A stretch of DNA of 64,000 nt from the NCBI RefSeq assembly GCF_017352115.1, contig NZ_CP071448.1, positions 930,001 through 994,000 on the forward strand, in the 5' to 3' direction. A program made the translations under genes and the position numbers. Below are positions 53,534 to 61,513 of the stretch, piece after piece (the stretch's first letter is position 1; every line of letters starts with the position of its first letter). A model generated the notes under the pieces. The model was given only the letters and a program-made list of their open reading frames with translations. It was not told the origin of the DNA and ran no database searches. Origin of the DNA: Flavobacterium endoglycinae (GTDB taxonomy: Bacteria > Bacteroidota > Bacteroidia > Flavobacteriales > Flavobacteriaceae).

Positions 53534-55915
53534 ATGATTACAAAAAAAATAGGTCTTTTTCTAATTATCATCCTCACGGCTTTTACCTCTTTTTCACAAG
53601 AAAAATTCACTTTAAGCGGTACCATAAAAGACTCAAAAAATAATGAAACTTTAATTGGTGTCAATATATACATCCCAGCTTTAAAAATAGGAACTACAAC
53701 AAACGAATACGGATTTTATTCTTTAACCGTTCCTCGTGGCGAACATCAAATCGAAATCAGTTATGTGGGTTATCAAACCGTTCAGCAAACCATCATTTTA
53801 AATCAAAATACAAAAAGTAACTTTTCCATCAGCGAAAGCGGACAGGAACTTCAAGAAGTTATTATTACAGATAATAAAGGCAAAATAAACATTAAATCTC
53901 CCGAAATGAGCGTTAATAAACTCTCGATTTCAACTATTAAAAAAATGCCTGTTGTTTTGGGTGAAGTCGATGTTTTAAAATCCATATTACTGCTTCCCGG
54001 AGTAACCAATGCGGGCGAAGGTGCTTCAGGATTTAATGTGCGAGGCGGCGGTGCAGATCAGAATTTGATTTTATTAGACGAAGCAACGATTTTTAACTCA
54101 TCGCATGTATTTGGATTTTTCTCTGTTTTTAATCCCGATGCTATAAAAGATTTAAAATTATACAAAGGCGGAATTCCTGCTCGTTTTGGCGGAAGAGCTT
54201 CATCTGTTTTAGACATTTATCAGAAAGACGGAAACAGTAAAGATTTTCATGTAAACGGCGGAATTGGTTTAATCTCAAGCCGACTGCTTTTAGAAGGTCC
54301 GATTGTTAAAGACAAAGGTTCTTTTTTAATTGGCGGACGTGCTTCCTATGCACATTTGTTCCTGAAATTTTCCGAAGAAAACAAAGACAATTCCGCTTAC
54401 TTTTACGATTTAAACACCAAACTCAGTTATAAATTAAACGACAGCAACAGTTTGTATTTATCAGGTTATTTTGGAAGAGATGTTTTCAATCTCAACAAAA
54501 GTTTCACTAATATTTATGGAAATTCAACTTTGAATTTAAGATGGAATCATTTGTATTCAGACAAACTTTTTTCAAATTTATCACTAATTTACAGCGATTA
54601 CTATTATGGTTTAGATCTGGATTATGTCGGTTTTAAATGGGATTCTGGAATCAAAAACTACAATTTAAAATATGATTTCAAACATTACTTTTCAGATAAA
54701 TTCAAATTAAACTACGGACTTAATGGAATTTACTACGATTTTAATCCCGGAACTATAAAACCAACTGGAACCGATTCAGGAATAAATCCTGATCAATTGG
54801 ATCGAAAATATGCTTTTGAACCTTCAATATATCTCGATGCCGAAAACCAGATTTCCAAAAAAATCACATTGGCTTACGGATTACGTTACAGTTTATTTTA
54901 TCGTTTAGGAGCTTCAACCGTAAATTATTACGACAACAACAATCCCGTAATTTTTGATTCCGATATGCAGATTTATGAAAAAGGAACTCCAACCTCAACT
55001 CAATATTTCGGAAAAAATAAAGTAATAAAAAACTATAACAATTTTGAACCTAGATTTTCAGTTTCATATCAACTAAACGACAATCAGTCTGTGAAAGCGA
55101 GCTACAATCGTATGGCGCAATATCTGCAATTAATCTCAAACACCTCATCTCCTACTCCGCTTGATGTGTGGATGCCGAGTGATACTTATATCAAACCTCA
55201 AATTGCAGATCAAATAGCTTTAGGATATTTCAGAAATATTAAAGAAGGAGCTTATTCGCTTGAAGCGGAAACATTTTATAAAACAATTCAAAATCGTCTC
55301 GATTATATTGACGGAGCCAATTTAATTGCCAATAATGCCATCGAACAAGTAATTCTAAACGGAAAAATGCGAGCTTATGGTCTTGAAATTATGCTGAAGA
55401 AAAACACTGGAAAATTCAACGGCTGGATTTCTTACACCTTATCAAAATCCGAACAGCAGACACCTGGCAGAACTCCCGAAGAAACTGGTATCAACAATGG
55501 ACAATGGTACAGTTCAGCTTATGATAAAACCCACAATCTTGCCGTAACATCGGCTTATAATTTAAACGAAAAATGGTCATTTGGGGCTAACTTTGTTTTA
55601 CAATCAGGACAGCCGGTAACGTATCCAAACGGACAATACGAATATTTAGGAATTACAGTTCCAAGTTATGGTTTAAGAAACGAAAATCGTTTATCCGCCT
55701 ATCATCATTTGGATATTTCGGCCACGTTAACCCCTAGAAAAAACAAAGATCGGAAATGGAAAGCTGAATGGGTTTTCAGCATTTACAACCTATACAATCG
55801 CAGCAATGCGGCATCGATTAATTTCAGACAAAATTCTGATACTGGTCTAAATGAAGCAGTCCGATTATCAATTTTTGGAATTGTTCCAGCGGTTAGTTAT
55901 AATTTTAAATTCTAG
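53534..55915 (+). CDS. TonB-dependent receptor with carboxypeptidase-regulatory-like domain
   Basis: A 793-residue outer-membrane receptor. The ATG seven codons into the longer frame gives a good signal peptide (MITKKIGLFLIIILTAFTSF), so I start there. Residues 25-105 form a CarboxypepD_reg-like domain (FTLSGTIKDSKNNETLIGVN then IPALKIGTTTNEYGFYSL). The plug has GVTNAGEGASGFNVRGGGAD then LILLDEATIFNSSHVFGF. The barrel ends with IFGIVPAVSYNFKF. The plug-first layout and the DUF4249 lipoprotein directly downstream (30 bp) define a recurrent receptor-lipoprotein pair in Bacteroidota; its ligand is unknown. Confidence 0.92.
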   Translation: MITKKIGLFLIIILTAFTSFSQEKFTLSGTIKDSKNNETLIGVNIYIPALKIGTTTNEYGFYSLTVPRGEHQIEISYVGYQTVQQTIILNQNTKSNFSISESGQELQEVIITDNKGKINIKSPEMSVNKLSISTIKKMPVVLGEVDVLKSILLLPGVTNAGEGASGFNVRGGGADQNLILLDEATIFNSSHVFGFFSVFNPDAIKDLKLYKGGIPARFGGRASSVLDIYQKDGNSKDFHVNGGIGLISSRLLLEGPIVKDKGSFLIGGRASYAHLFLKFSEENKDNSAYFYDLNTKLSYKLNDSNSLYLSGYFGRDVFNLNKSFTNIYGNSTLNLRWNHLYSDKLFSNLSLIYSDYYYGLDLDYVGFKWDSGIKNYNLKYDFKHYFSDKFKLNYGLNGIYYDFNPGTIKPTGTDSGINPDQLDRKYAFEPSIYLDAENQISKKITLAYGLRYSLFYRLGASTVNYYDNNNPVIFDSDMQIYEKGTPTSTQYFGKNKVIKNYNNFEPRFSVSYQLNDNQSVKASYNRMAQYLQLISNTSSPTPLDVWMPSDTYIKPQIADQIALGYFRNIKEGAYSLEAETFYKTIQNRLDYIDGANLIANNAIEQVILNGKMRAYGLEIMLKKNTGKFNGWISYTLSKSEQQTPGRTPEETGINNGQWYSSAYDKTHNLAVTSAYNLNEKWSFGANFVLQSGQPVTYPNGQYEYLGITVPSYGLRNENRLSAYHHLDISATLTPRKNKDRKWKAEWVFSIYNLYNRSNAASINFRQNSDTGLNEAVRLSIFGIVPAVSYNFKF

Positions 55916-55944
55916 AATTTATTTCTCAGAGAAAATAAAACATC

Positions 55945-56766
55945 ATGAAAAAAGCAATTGTATTACTCGCACTCTGTATCTCTTTTTTCTTTACCAGTTG
56001 TGAAGAAGTCGTTGATGTAAATTTAGATACAGCTCCGCCAAAATTAGTAATCGAAGCGGCAATAAATTGGCAGAAAGGCACCACAGGAAAACAACAAGTA
56101 GTTAAATTAACCACAACAACCGGGTATTTTCAAGAAGTAATTCCTACGGTTTCTAATGCTGTAATCTATATCAAAAACAGCCAGAATGTGCAGTTTAATT
56201 TTAATGAAATTCAAAAAACAGGACGTTATATCTGCACTAATTTTATTCCAAAAATCAACGAAACCTACACGCTAACTGTTATAAGTGGCGGAAATACGTA
56301 CACAGCAACAGAAACCTTAAAATCAGTCGCTCCGATTACTCGGATTGAACAAAATAACGAAGGCGGTTTTACAGGAAAAGACATTGAAGTAAGAGCGTAC
56401 TATAATGACCCGCCAGATGAAGATAATTTCTACTTGTATAAATATGTGTATTCCAATAAAGTAACTTCTAATTTTTATGTGGATGAGGATAAATTTTATC
56501 AAGGAAATGAATTCTTCAGCGTATCTGAAGATGATGAATTAAAACCTGGAGACGAACTGGAAATAACGCATTACGGAATTTCAAAACAATACTATAATTA
56601 TATGAGTATCCTGGTAAGTATTGCCAGCAGTAACGTGGGAGGTCCATTTCAATCACCGCCAGCCACAGTAAGAGGAAATATTATCAATACAACTGACAAA
56701 GCGAATTATCCATTAGGGTATTTTTCGCTTAACGAAAGTGAAACCAAAAAATACAAAATCCAATAA
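55945..56766 (+). CDS. DUF4249 lipoprotein
   Basis: A 273-residue lipoprotein with lipobox TSCEE (Cys near residue 19). The mature start EEVVDVNLDTAPPKLVIEAA followed by INWQKGTTGKQQVVKLTTTT is typical of DUF4249, which normally accompanies a TonB-dependent receptor as here. The family likely forms a surface lipoprotein that feeds the receptor; the ligand is unknown. The next gene begins 4 bp after its stop, suggesting a polycistronic unit of receptor, DUF4249, GyrI-like and DinB-like genes. Confidence 0.9.
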   Translation: MKKAIVLLALCISFFFTSCEEVVDVNLDTAPPKLVIEAAINWQKGTTGKQQVVKLTTTTGYFQEVIPTVSNAVIYIKNSQNVQFNFNEIQKTGRYICTNFIPKINETYTLTVISGGNTYTATETLKSVAPITRIEQNNEGGFTGKDIEVRAYYNDPPDEDNFYLYKYVYSNKVTSNFYVDEDKFYQGNEFFSVSEDDELKPGDELEITHYGISKQYYNYMSILVSIASSNVGGPFQSPPATVRGNIINTTDKANYPLGYFSLNESETKKYKIQ

Positions 56767-56769
56767 TTT

Positions 56770-57252
56770 ATGGAAGCCAGAATTGAAACTTTAACTGAAA
56801 AAAAACTACTAGGTAGACACATCGATATGTCTTTTATTGAAAATAAAACCTTTGAATTATGGAGTGGTTTTATGCCGAAGAAAAAAGAAATTAAAAATAT
56901 CATAAGTGATAATTTATATTCATTAGAAGTTTTTTCGACCGGTCATTTTGATAATTTTGATCCCAGTAAAATCTTTCAGAAATGGGCCGCTGTAGAAGTT
57001 TCAGATTATAATGACATTGCGGTCGGTATGGAAACTTTAGTTGTTCCAGATGGATTATATGCCGTTTTTGTTCATTATGGTCCTGCATCAAATGGACATA
57101 CGACTTATCATTCCATTTTTACAGAATGGCTGCCAAACTCTAAATATACAGTTGATGACAGACCGCATTTTGCTGTAATGGATCATAAATACAAAAAAGA
57201 TGATCCAGATTCTGAAGAAGAAATATGGATTCCAATAAAAAATAGAAACTAA
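56770..57252 (+). CDS. GyrI-like (effector-binding) small-molecule-binding domain protein
   Basis: A 160-residue protein starting 4 bp after the DUF4249 gene. The pattern ARIETLTEKKLLGRHIDMSF at the start, KWAAVEVSDYNDIAVGMETL then VVPDGLYAVFVHYGPASNG and the acidic tail is the GyrI-like/AraC effector-binding fold. Stand-alone members bind small molecules or act as hydrolases (SMSG-type), or antagonise gyrase. No DNA-binding domain is present. A DinB-like gene follows 3 bp later, a frequent pairing. Confidence 0.83.
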   Translation: MEARIETLTEKKLLGRHIDMSFIENKTFELWSGFMPKKKEIKNIISDNLYSLEVFSTGHFDNFDPSKIFQKWAAVEVSDYNDIAVGMETLVVPDGLYAVFVHYGPASNGHTTYHSIFTEWLPNSKYTVDDRPHFAVMDHKYKKDDPDSEEEIWIPIKNRN

Positions 57253-57254
57253 TT

Positions 57255-57701
57255 ATGGTAATCGAATCTTTAAAAACGCTTTTTAATAGAGATTTAAATA
57301 AGCTTAAAATCGAAATTGAATCGTACGAAAACGAAAATGCAATTTGGGTAATTGACAAAAACATCTCGAATTCAGCAGGAAATTTATGTCTTCATTTAAT
57401 GGGAAATATCAATACTTATATTGGCGCACGTCTTGGTAACACAGGTTATATTCGCAATCGCCCGCTTGAATTTTCGCTGAAAGATATTCCAAGCGCAGAA
57501 TTGATCAGCAAAATCGAAAATACAATTTTAATGGTCAATGAGATTTTCGATTCTTTAACTGAAACTGATTTAGAAACCATTTATCCTGAAATTGTTTTTG
57601 AAAAAGAAATGACAACAGGTTTCTTTCTGATTCATTTAGCGACACATTTGTCGTATCATTTAGGACAGATTAATTACCATAGAAGGCTTTTAGATTTCTG
57701 A
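57255..57701 (+). CDS. DinB/DUF1572-family four-helix-bundle protein
   Basis: A 148-residue helical protein. The segments NLCLHLMGNINTYIGARLGN (His in helix 2) and HLATHLSYHLGQINYHRR (His residues in helix 4) supply the trio of metal ligands found in DinB-like proteins, thought to bind nickel or zinc for thiol-dependent chemistry such as thiol transfer. The exact function is unknown. It begins 3 bp after the GyrI-like gene and ends in the heptamer repeat. Confidence 0.83.
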   Translation: MVIESLKTLFNRDLNKLKIEIESYENENAIWVIDKNISNSAGNLCLHLMGNINTYIGARLGNTGYIRNRPLEFSLKDIPSAELISKIENTILMVNEIFDSLTETDLETIYPEIVFEKEMTTGFFLIHLATHLSYHLGQINYHRRLLDF

Positions 57702-57775
57702 TTGTAGATTGTAGATTGCTCATTTCAAAAAATCTAAAATCTAAAATCTAAAATCTGCAATCAAAAATCTCCCTC
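57702..57775. repeat. Heptamer repeats in inverted arrangement
   Basis: ATTGTAG units near 57700-57717 and four copies of AAAATCT (57728-57756) are complementary enough to form a hairpin. The AAAATCT unit is the reverse complement of the AGATTTT array at 11336-11391. Confidence 0.83.
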
Positions 57776-57846
57776 CTCAACATATGTAAATGTTTTAAAA
57801 ATTAGAATTGCGAAACCTTTGTATTCTTAATTTTAATTTTTAAAAC

Positions 57847-58302
57847 ATGAACTATTTAATTGCATTTGCAGTGTGCCTTTTTACATTCCAGACAAAAGCA
57901 CAAACTTTCAAAAATCCTGATTCTTTATTCAATCCCACTCCGTATGGTTTCAGCCATGCCTCTTCTGTAAAAACATCGGGAGAACTAGTCTATATTTCGG
58001 GTCAGAGCGGCGGACTAGGCAAAGAACACCTTTTAAGTCCCGACTTTAGAGAACAAGTTCAAACGGCTTTAAAAAATCTGACAACCATTTTAAACAGCTA
58101 TAATCTGAAACCAGAAAATGTCATGAAAATTACGATTTTAATAGTGGACCACTCCTCAGAAAAGCTCAAAATATGGGAAGAAGAAATGAGCAAAACGTGG
58201 CAAAACAAACCATTTCCGGCCAGTACTTTAATTCCGGTTCCAAGACTTGCGCTTGATAAAATGCAGATAGAAGTTGATGCTGTTGCTTTTAAAGCCAATT
58301 AA
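57847..58302 (+). CDS. Secreted RidA-like protein lacking the deaminase arginine
   Basis: A 151-residue Rid-family protein with an N-terminal signal peptide (MNYLIAFAVCLFTFQTKAQ), which is unusual: RidA itself is cytosolic. The body has SGELVYISGQSGGLGKEHLL and FREQVQTALKNLTTILNSYN, typical of YjgF/Rid proteins. The key Arg in the PARS motif of RidA, which binds the imine substrate, is replaced: here the stretch is FPASTLIPVPRLALDKMQIE. So it is more likely a Rid member outside the RidA subfamily, perhaps with a periplasmic ligand-binding role. It has its own promoter-like sequence. Confidence 0.8.
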   Translation: MNYLIAFAVCLFTFQTKAQTFKNPDSLFNPTPYGFSHASSVKTSGELVYISGQSGGLGKEHLLSPDFREQVQTALKNLTTILNSYNLKPENVMKITILIVDHSSEKLKIWEEEMSKTWQNKPFPASTLIPVPRLALDKMQIEVDAVAFKAN

Positions 58303-58336
58303 ATAAATTCATCCAGTCAAAGCCCCATAACTTTCG

Positions 58337-58344
58337 TACATTTG
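58337..58344 (+). promoter_or_regulatory. -7 promoter element of the thiamine pyrophosphokinase gene
   Basis: TACATTTG matches TAnnTTTG and lies 24 bp before the ATG at 58369. Confidence 0.68.
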
Positions 58345-58368
58345 CGGCATAATTTAAATGAACTCTAA

Positions 58369-59031
58369 ATGTCATCACATCATATTGTCCGCGACGATCA
58401 GGAACCTGCTTTGATAATTGCCAATGGCGCTGCCTGCAACCCTGAATTATTAGGACAATTACTCGAATGGTCTCCGCTCGTAGTGGTTTTAGATTCGGCG
58501 ATAGAAAGAGTAATAGAATTAGGAATAAAAGTCGATGTACTGCTAGGTGATTTTGATCGTGGTTTTGATCCCGAGTTTTACAAAACTTCTCAATATCCAT
58601 TAGAAATTGTTCACACACCCGATCAAGATAAAACCGATCTTGAAAAAGCATTTGATTATTTAATCGAAAGAAAAATTCCTGCCGTAAATGTCGTTTGGGC
58701 AACTGGAAGACGTGCTGATCACACGATTACAAACCTTACACAAATTGTTCGCTATAGAGATTTACTAAAAATTGTAATTCTTGACGATCATTCGAAGATA
58801 TTTCTGCTACCAACAAAATTCGAGAAATGGTATACAGCAAATACGCCAATTTCCCTTATTCCAATTGGTATTGTAAACGGAATTTCTTCTACCAATTTAA
58901 AATACGAATTAAACAACGATACACTTACAATGGGCTACAGAACCGGAAGCAGTAATTCTGTTGAAAAAGATGGAATGGTAACTATTACCCATTCTCAAGG
59001 TGATTTACTTTTGATGGAATGTTTTGATTAA
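58369..59031 (+). CDS. Thiamine diphosphokinase
   Basis: A 220-residue enzyme that makes thiamine diphosphate from thiamine and ATP. Motifs: IIANGAACNPELLGQLLEWS, then LLGDFDRGFDPEFYKTSQYP (GDFD catalytic) near residue 58, HTPDQDKTDLEKAFDYLIE near 83 and ATGRRADHTITNL near 105. The C-terminal thiamine-binding half has ISLIPIGIVNGISSTNLKYE then GYRTGSSNSVEKDG. The family is TIGR-type eukaryotic-like TPK in Bacteroidota. It stands alone behind its own promoter. Confidence 0.9.
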   Translation: MSSHHIVRDDQEPALIIANGAACNPELLGQLLEWSPLVVVLDSAIERVIELGIKVDVLLGDFDRGFDPEFYKTSQYPLEIVHTPDQDKTDLEKAFDYLIERKIPAVNVVWATGRRADHTITNLTQIVRYRDLLKIVILDDHSKIFLLPTKFEKWYTANTPISLIPIGIVNGISSTNLKYELNNDTLTMGYRTGSSNSVEKDGMVTITHSQGDLLLMECFD

Positions 59032-59159
59032 AAATAACCATAAGGTCCATAAATATTTGACCGTGAATTTTAATCTGGTTAAAAAAAACATTTAAAAAAT
59101 CATTGATTCGAAACAGATCTTCAAAATGAATCGTTCTTATGGAACTTTTTTAACATCAT

Positions 59160-59360
59160 TCATTAATTACAACGGATTGAAATCCGTTGCTACAATATTT
59201 TTATTCCTACGGAATTCTTCCAAAAATTATTTCTTCGAAAAAATTTAAAATTTCCAAAAGCGCCATTAGGCTCGATTAATATTGTAAGGCCGGATTTTAA
59301 TCCCGTTAGAAATATATGCACCGCATAAAAGAGCCGTAGGTTCGACTAATATATTCTAAC
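59160..59360. repeat. REP-like hairpin cluster in the thiamine kinase/rlmF spacer
   Basis: The 395-bp gap (59032-59426) holds at least five small palindromes: ACGGATTGAAATCCGT near 59171-59188, ATTCCTACGGAAT near 59202-59215, GCCATTAGGC near 59261-59272, GGCCGGAT/ATCCCGTT near 59290-59310 and GAGCCGTAGGTTC near 59331-59344. The second is identical to a hairpin of the 48804-49600 array. AGGCTCGATTAATAT and AGGTTCGACTAATAT near the third and fifth elements are two copies of one motif. No transposase is nearby and no ORF is visible. Confidence 0.75.
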
Positions 59361-59401
59361 ATGAATAGGTTGCACTAAATTGAATTAAAAAACAGAATCC
59401 A

Positions 59402-59409
59402 TACCTTTG
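59402..59409 (+). promoter_or_regulatory. -7 promoter element of rlmF
   Basis: TACCTTTG matches TAnnTTTG and lies 17 bp before the ATG at 59427. Confidence 0.7.
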
Positions 59410-59426
59410 CATCGAAATCAATAAAA

Positions 59427-60356
59427 ATGAAAGCAGAAAAAAATTCCGAAAAAAGCAATTTACACCCAAGAAACCTTCATCGTGATCGTTACGATTTTGA
59501 AAAACTCATTTCAAATTGCCCTGAATTAAAAACTTTCGTTTCTACCAACAAATTCGGAATTGAAACTATTGATTTCAGTAATCCACTTGCTGTAAAAACT
59601 TTAAACAAAGCGCTTTTACAAACGTATTACGACATTCAAAATTGGGATATTCCTAAAAACTACCTTTGCCCTCCAATTCCAGGCCGTGCAGATTATATAC
59701 ATTACATTGCCGATTTGTTAACTGAAACCAATAACAATCAGCTTCCTGATGGAAATTCTGTTTTAGGATTAGATATCGGAACGGGTGCCAATTTAATCTA
59801 TCCGATATTAGGAAATTCTATTTACAATTGGGCTTTTGTTGCCACAGATATTGACCAGAAAGCAATCGAAAACTGCAGTAAAATAATCGAAGCGAATCCC
59901 AGATTAATTGAAGAAATTAGTTTGCAACAGCAGACAGAACCGCGATTTATTTTCAAAAATATAATAATCCCCGAAGATCGTTTCACATTTACGATGTGCA
60001 ATCCTCCTTTTCACGCATCTGCAGAAGAAGCGAATAAAAGTGCTTCCAGAAAGGTTTCTAATTTAAATCCGAAAGAAAAAAGAAATGCAAATCCAGTTTT
60101 AAACTTTGGAGGACAAAATGCTGAATTATGGTACAAAGGCGGCGAAATCGCTTTTATAACCCAAATGATTTATGAAAGTGTCAAATATGGTTCTCAATGT
60201 TTATGGTTTACAACTTTAGTTTCTAAAAAAGAAAATCTTTCATCGATTTATAAAACCTTGAAAAAGGTAAACGCCGTTTCAGTTAAAACAATTGATATGG
60301 CACAGGGACAGAAAAATAGCCGTATTGTAGCATGGAGTTTTGCAAACAATAAATAA
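59427..60356 (+). CDS. rlmF: 23S rRNA (adenine1618-N6)-methyltransferase
   Basis: A 309-residue S-adenosylmethionine-dependent methyltransferase. Motifs: SNLHPRNLHRDRYDFEKLIS at the start, then CPPIPGRADYIHYIADLL near residue 79, LGLDIGTGANLIYPIL near 112 (SAM-binding), FVATDIDQKAIENC near 133 and the catalytic TMCNPPFHASAEEANK near 190. It methylates N6 of A1618 in 23S rRNA (RlmF). The Asn-Pro-Pro-Phe motif confirms an N6-adenine enzyme. Own promoter directly behind the REP-like cluster. Confidence 0.96.
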   Translation: MKAEKNSEKSNLHPRNLHRDRYDFEKLISNCPELKTFVSTNKFGIETIDFSNPLAVKTLNKALLQTYYDIQNWDIPKNYLCPPIPGRADYIHYIADLLTETNNNQLPDGNSVLGLDIGTGANLIYPILGNSIYNWAFVATDIDQKAIENCSKIIEANPRLIEEISLQQQTEPRFIFKNIIIPEDRFTFTMCNPPFHASAEEANKSASRKVSNLNPKEKRNANPVLNFGGQNAELWYKGGEIAFITQMIYESVKYGSQCLWFTTLVSKKENLSSIYKTLKKVNAVSVKTIDMAQGQKNSRIVAWSFANNK

Positions 60357-60399
60357 AAGAAAAATATTACAAAAAATACTTCTTGCTATTTGTAAAATG

Positions 60400-60407
60400 T
60401 ATCTTTG
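60400..60407 (+). promoter_or_regulatory. -7 promoter element of the orphan gene at 60483
   Basis: TATCTTTG matches TAnnTTTG; it predicts a leader of about 70 nt. Confidence 0.7.
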
Positions 60408-60421
60408 CATTTATGTAATTT

Positions 60422-60442
60422 ATGCTTCTTCTAAAGAAGCAT
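60422..60442 (+). promoter_or_regulatory. Hairpin in the leader of the orphan gene
   Basis: ATGCTTCTT and AAGAAGCAT form a perfect 9-bp stem with a three-base loop, near the start of the predicted message. It also holds the first codons of a 22-codon upstream ORF. Confidence 0.7.
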
Positions 60443-60482
60443 TTTACAAGTCAGTATATTTATTCATTTAAAATATTGAATA

Positions 60483-61100
60483 ATGTTTAAGATAAAAGAT
60501 AACTTTTTTGAAATAAAGCATGCATACTTAGATGCATTTATAAAAGAGCAAAACAATCAATTAATTTTTGGCTTACAAATAAAAGCGATAAGTACAGATG
60601 ATTATGAAAATGTAGATACATCAAATTCATTCTATCCAGAAGATGAATTATTTTTTAATGCCGAAATAATATTAAAAATCAAATCTGGAGAAATTCAAAA
60701 CTGGACTGATATTTCAGGCAAAATAGTTGAATGGAATGATTATCCTGAAGATGAAGAAGAACCTCATGCTCTTTTATATCTACATGAACACACACAAGTA
60801 TACAATTCAAAAATTGAGTTCAAAAATGTTAATGATAAAATAGTTGTGATTATTGATGCTTTGTGCGATCTCTATCTAAATGAAGCTTTCTCAGATCATT
60901 TACCATTAAAGATTGAAACTGAAGTTGATTTTTTTGGAATATTGTGTGGAAAAAATTCTGAACAAAATAGTATAAAAAGTGTACAACCTTTTTTAGATAT
61001 GAGGAATTTAAAATGGGTACAAAATAAATATGGCGTTTCTGTTATTGTACCTAAAGATACCAATATGGAGTCTAATTTATTGGTATTAGGTAAATACTAG
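60483..61100 (+). CDS. Protein of unknown function
   Basis: A 205-residue soluble, acidic protein that I do not recognise. It has no signal peptide and no membrane helix. It contains a beta-rich core (IFGLQIKAISTDDYENVDTS, then LFFNAEIILKIKSGEIQNWT) and a later ALLYLHEHTQVYNSKIEFKN; composition is AT-rich (many Asn, Lys, Ile) like an accessory gene. The layout resembles bacterial immunity or antitoxin-type proteins, but there is no partner in sight, so I leave it unassigned. The leader is structured (hairpin at 60422 and an overlapping upstream ORF). Confidence 0.6.
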   Translation: MFKIKDNFFEIKHAYLDAFIKEQNNQLIFGLQIKAISTDDYENVDTSNSFYPEDELFFNAEIILKIKSGEIQNWTDISGKIVEWNDYPEDEEEPHALLYLHEHTQVYNSKIEFKNVNDKIVVIIDALCDLYLNEAFSDHLPLKIETEVDFFGILCGKNSEQNSIKSVQPFLDMRNLKWVQNKYGVSVIVPKDTNMESNLLVLGKY

Positions 61101-61190
61101 TAAAATAAATAGTTCTTCAATTTCTATACAGAAATCAATTTTGTAATTTACTTTTATTACATTTAACATAAAACATTAAATATCAATATC

Positions 61191-61430
61191 ATGGCAGAAT
61201 ATATTGGTTATCTCGCATCTGTATTTATTGTTGGAGGTTTTATGCTGAAAAATCTCAGAACAATTCGCTTTATTAATATGTTCGGCTGTATCTGCTTTGT
61301 AATCTATGGAATTTTCTTAAACGATTACAGAGATTTAAATCAATGGCTTTTACCTGTAATTATTCCTAATGCGATTCTGGCTTTGGTTCAAGTATATTAT
61401 TTAACTTCCAAAAGCAACACAACCTTATAA
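61191..61430 (+). CDS. YgjV/small inner-membrane protein
   Basis: A 79-residue protein with three membrane helices (YLASVFIVGGFMLKN, FINMFGCICFVIYGIFL, LLPVIIPNAILALVQVYYL). The start MAEYIGYLASVFIVGGFMLK and the motif FVIYGIFLNDY fit the YgjV-type inner membrane family; in databases relatives are often mislabelled uroporphyrinogen decarboxylase. The function is unknown. It sits alone in a 410-bp gap between the orphan gene and a lipoprotein hydrolase. Confidence 0.8.
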   Translation: MAEYIGYLASVFIVGGFMLKNLRTIRFINMFGCICFVIYGIFLNDYRDLNQWLLPVIIPNAILALVQVYYLTSKSNTTL

Positions 61431-61513
61431 TTATGATATTTTAAAATAAAATTCTGATACAGCTTCCGCTTGTGATAATCGTAACTTTAAGCTGAAAATC
61501 GAATTTTATCACC

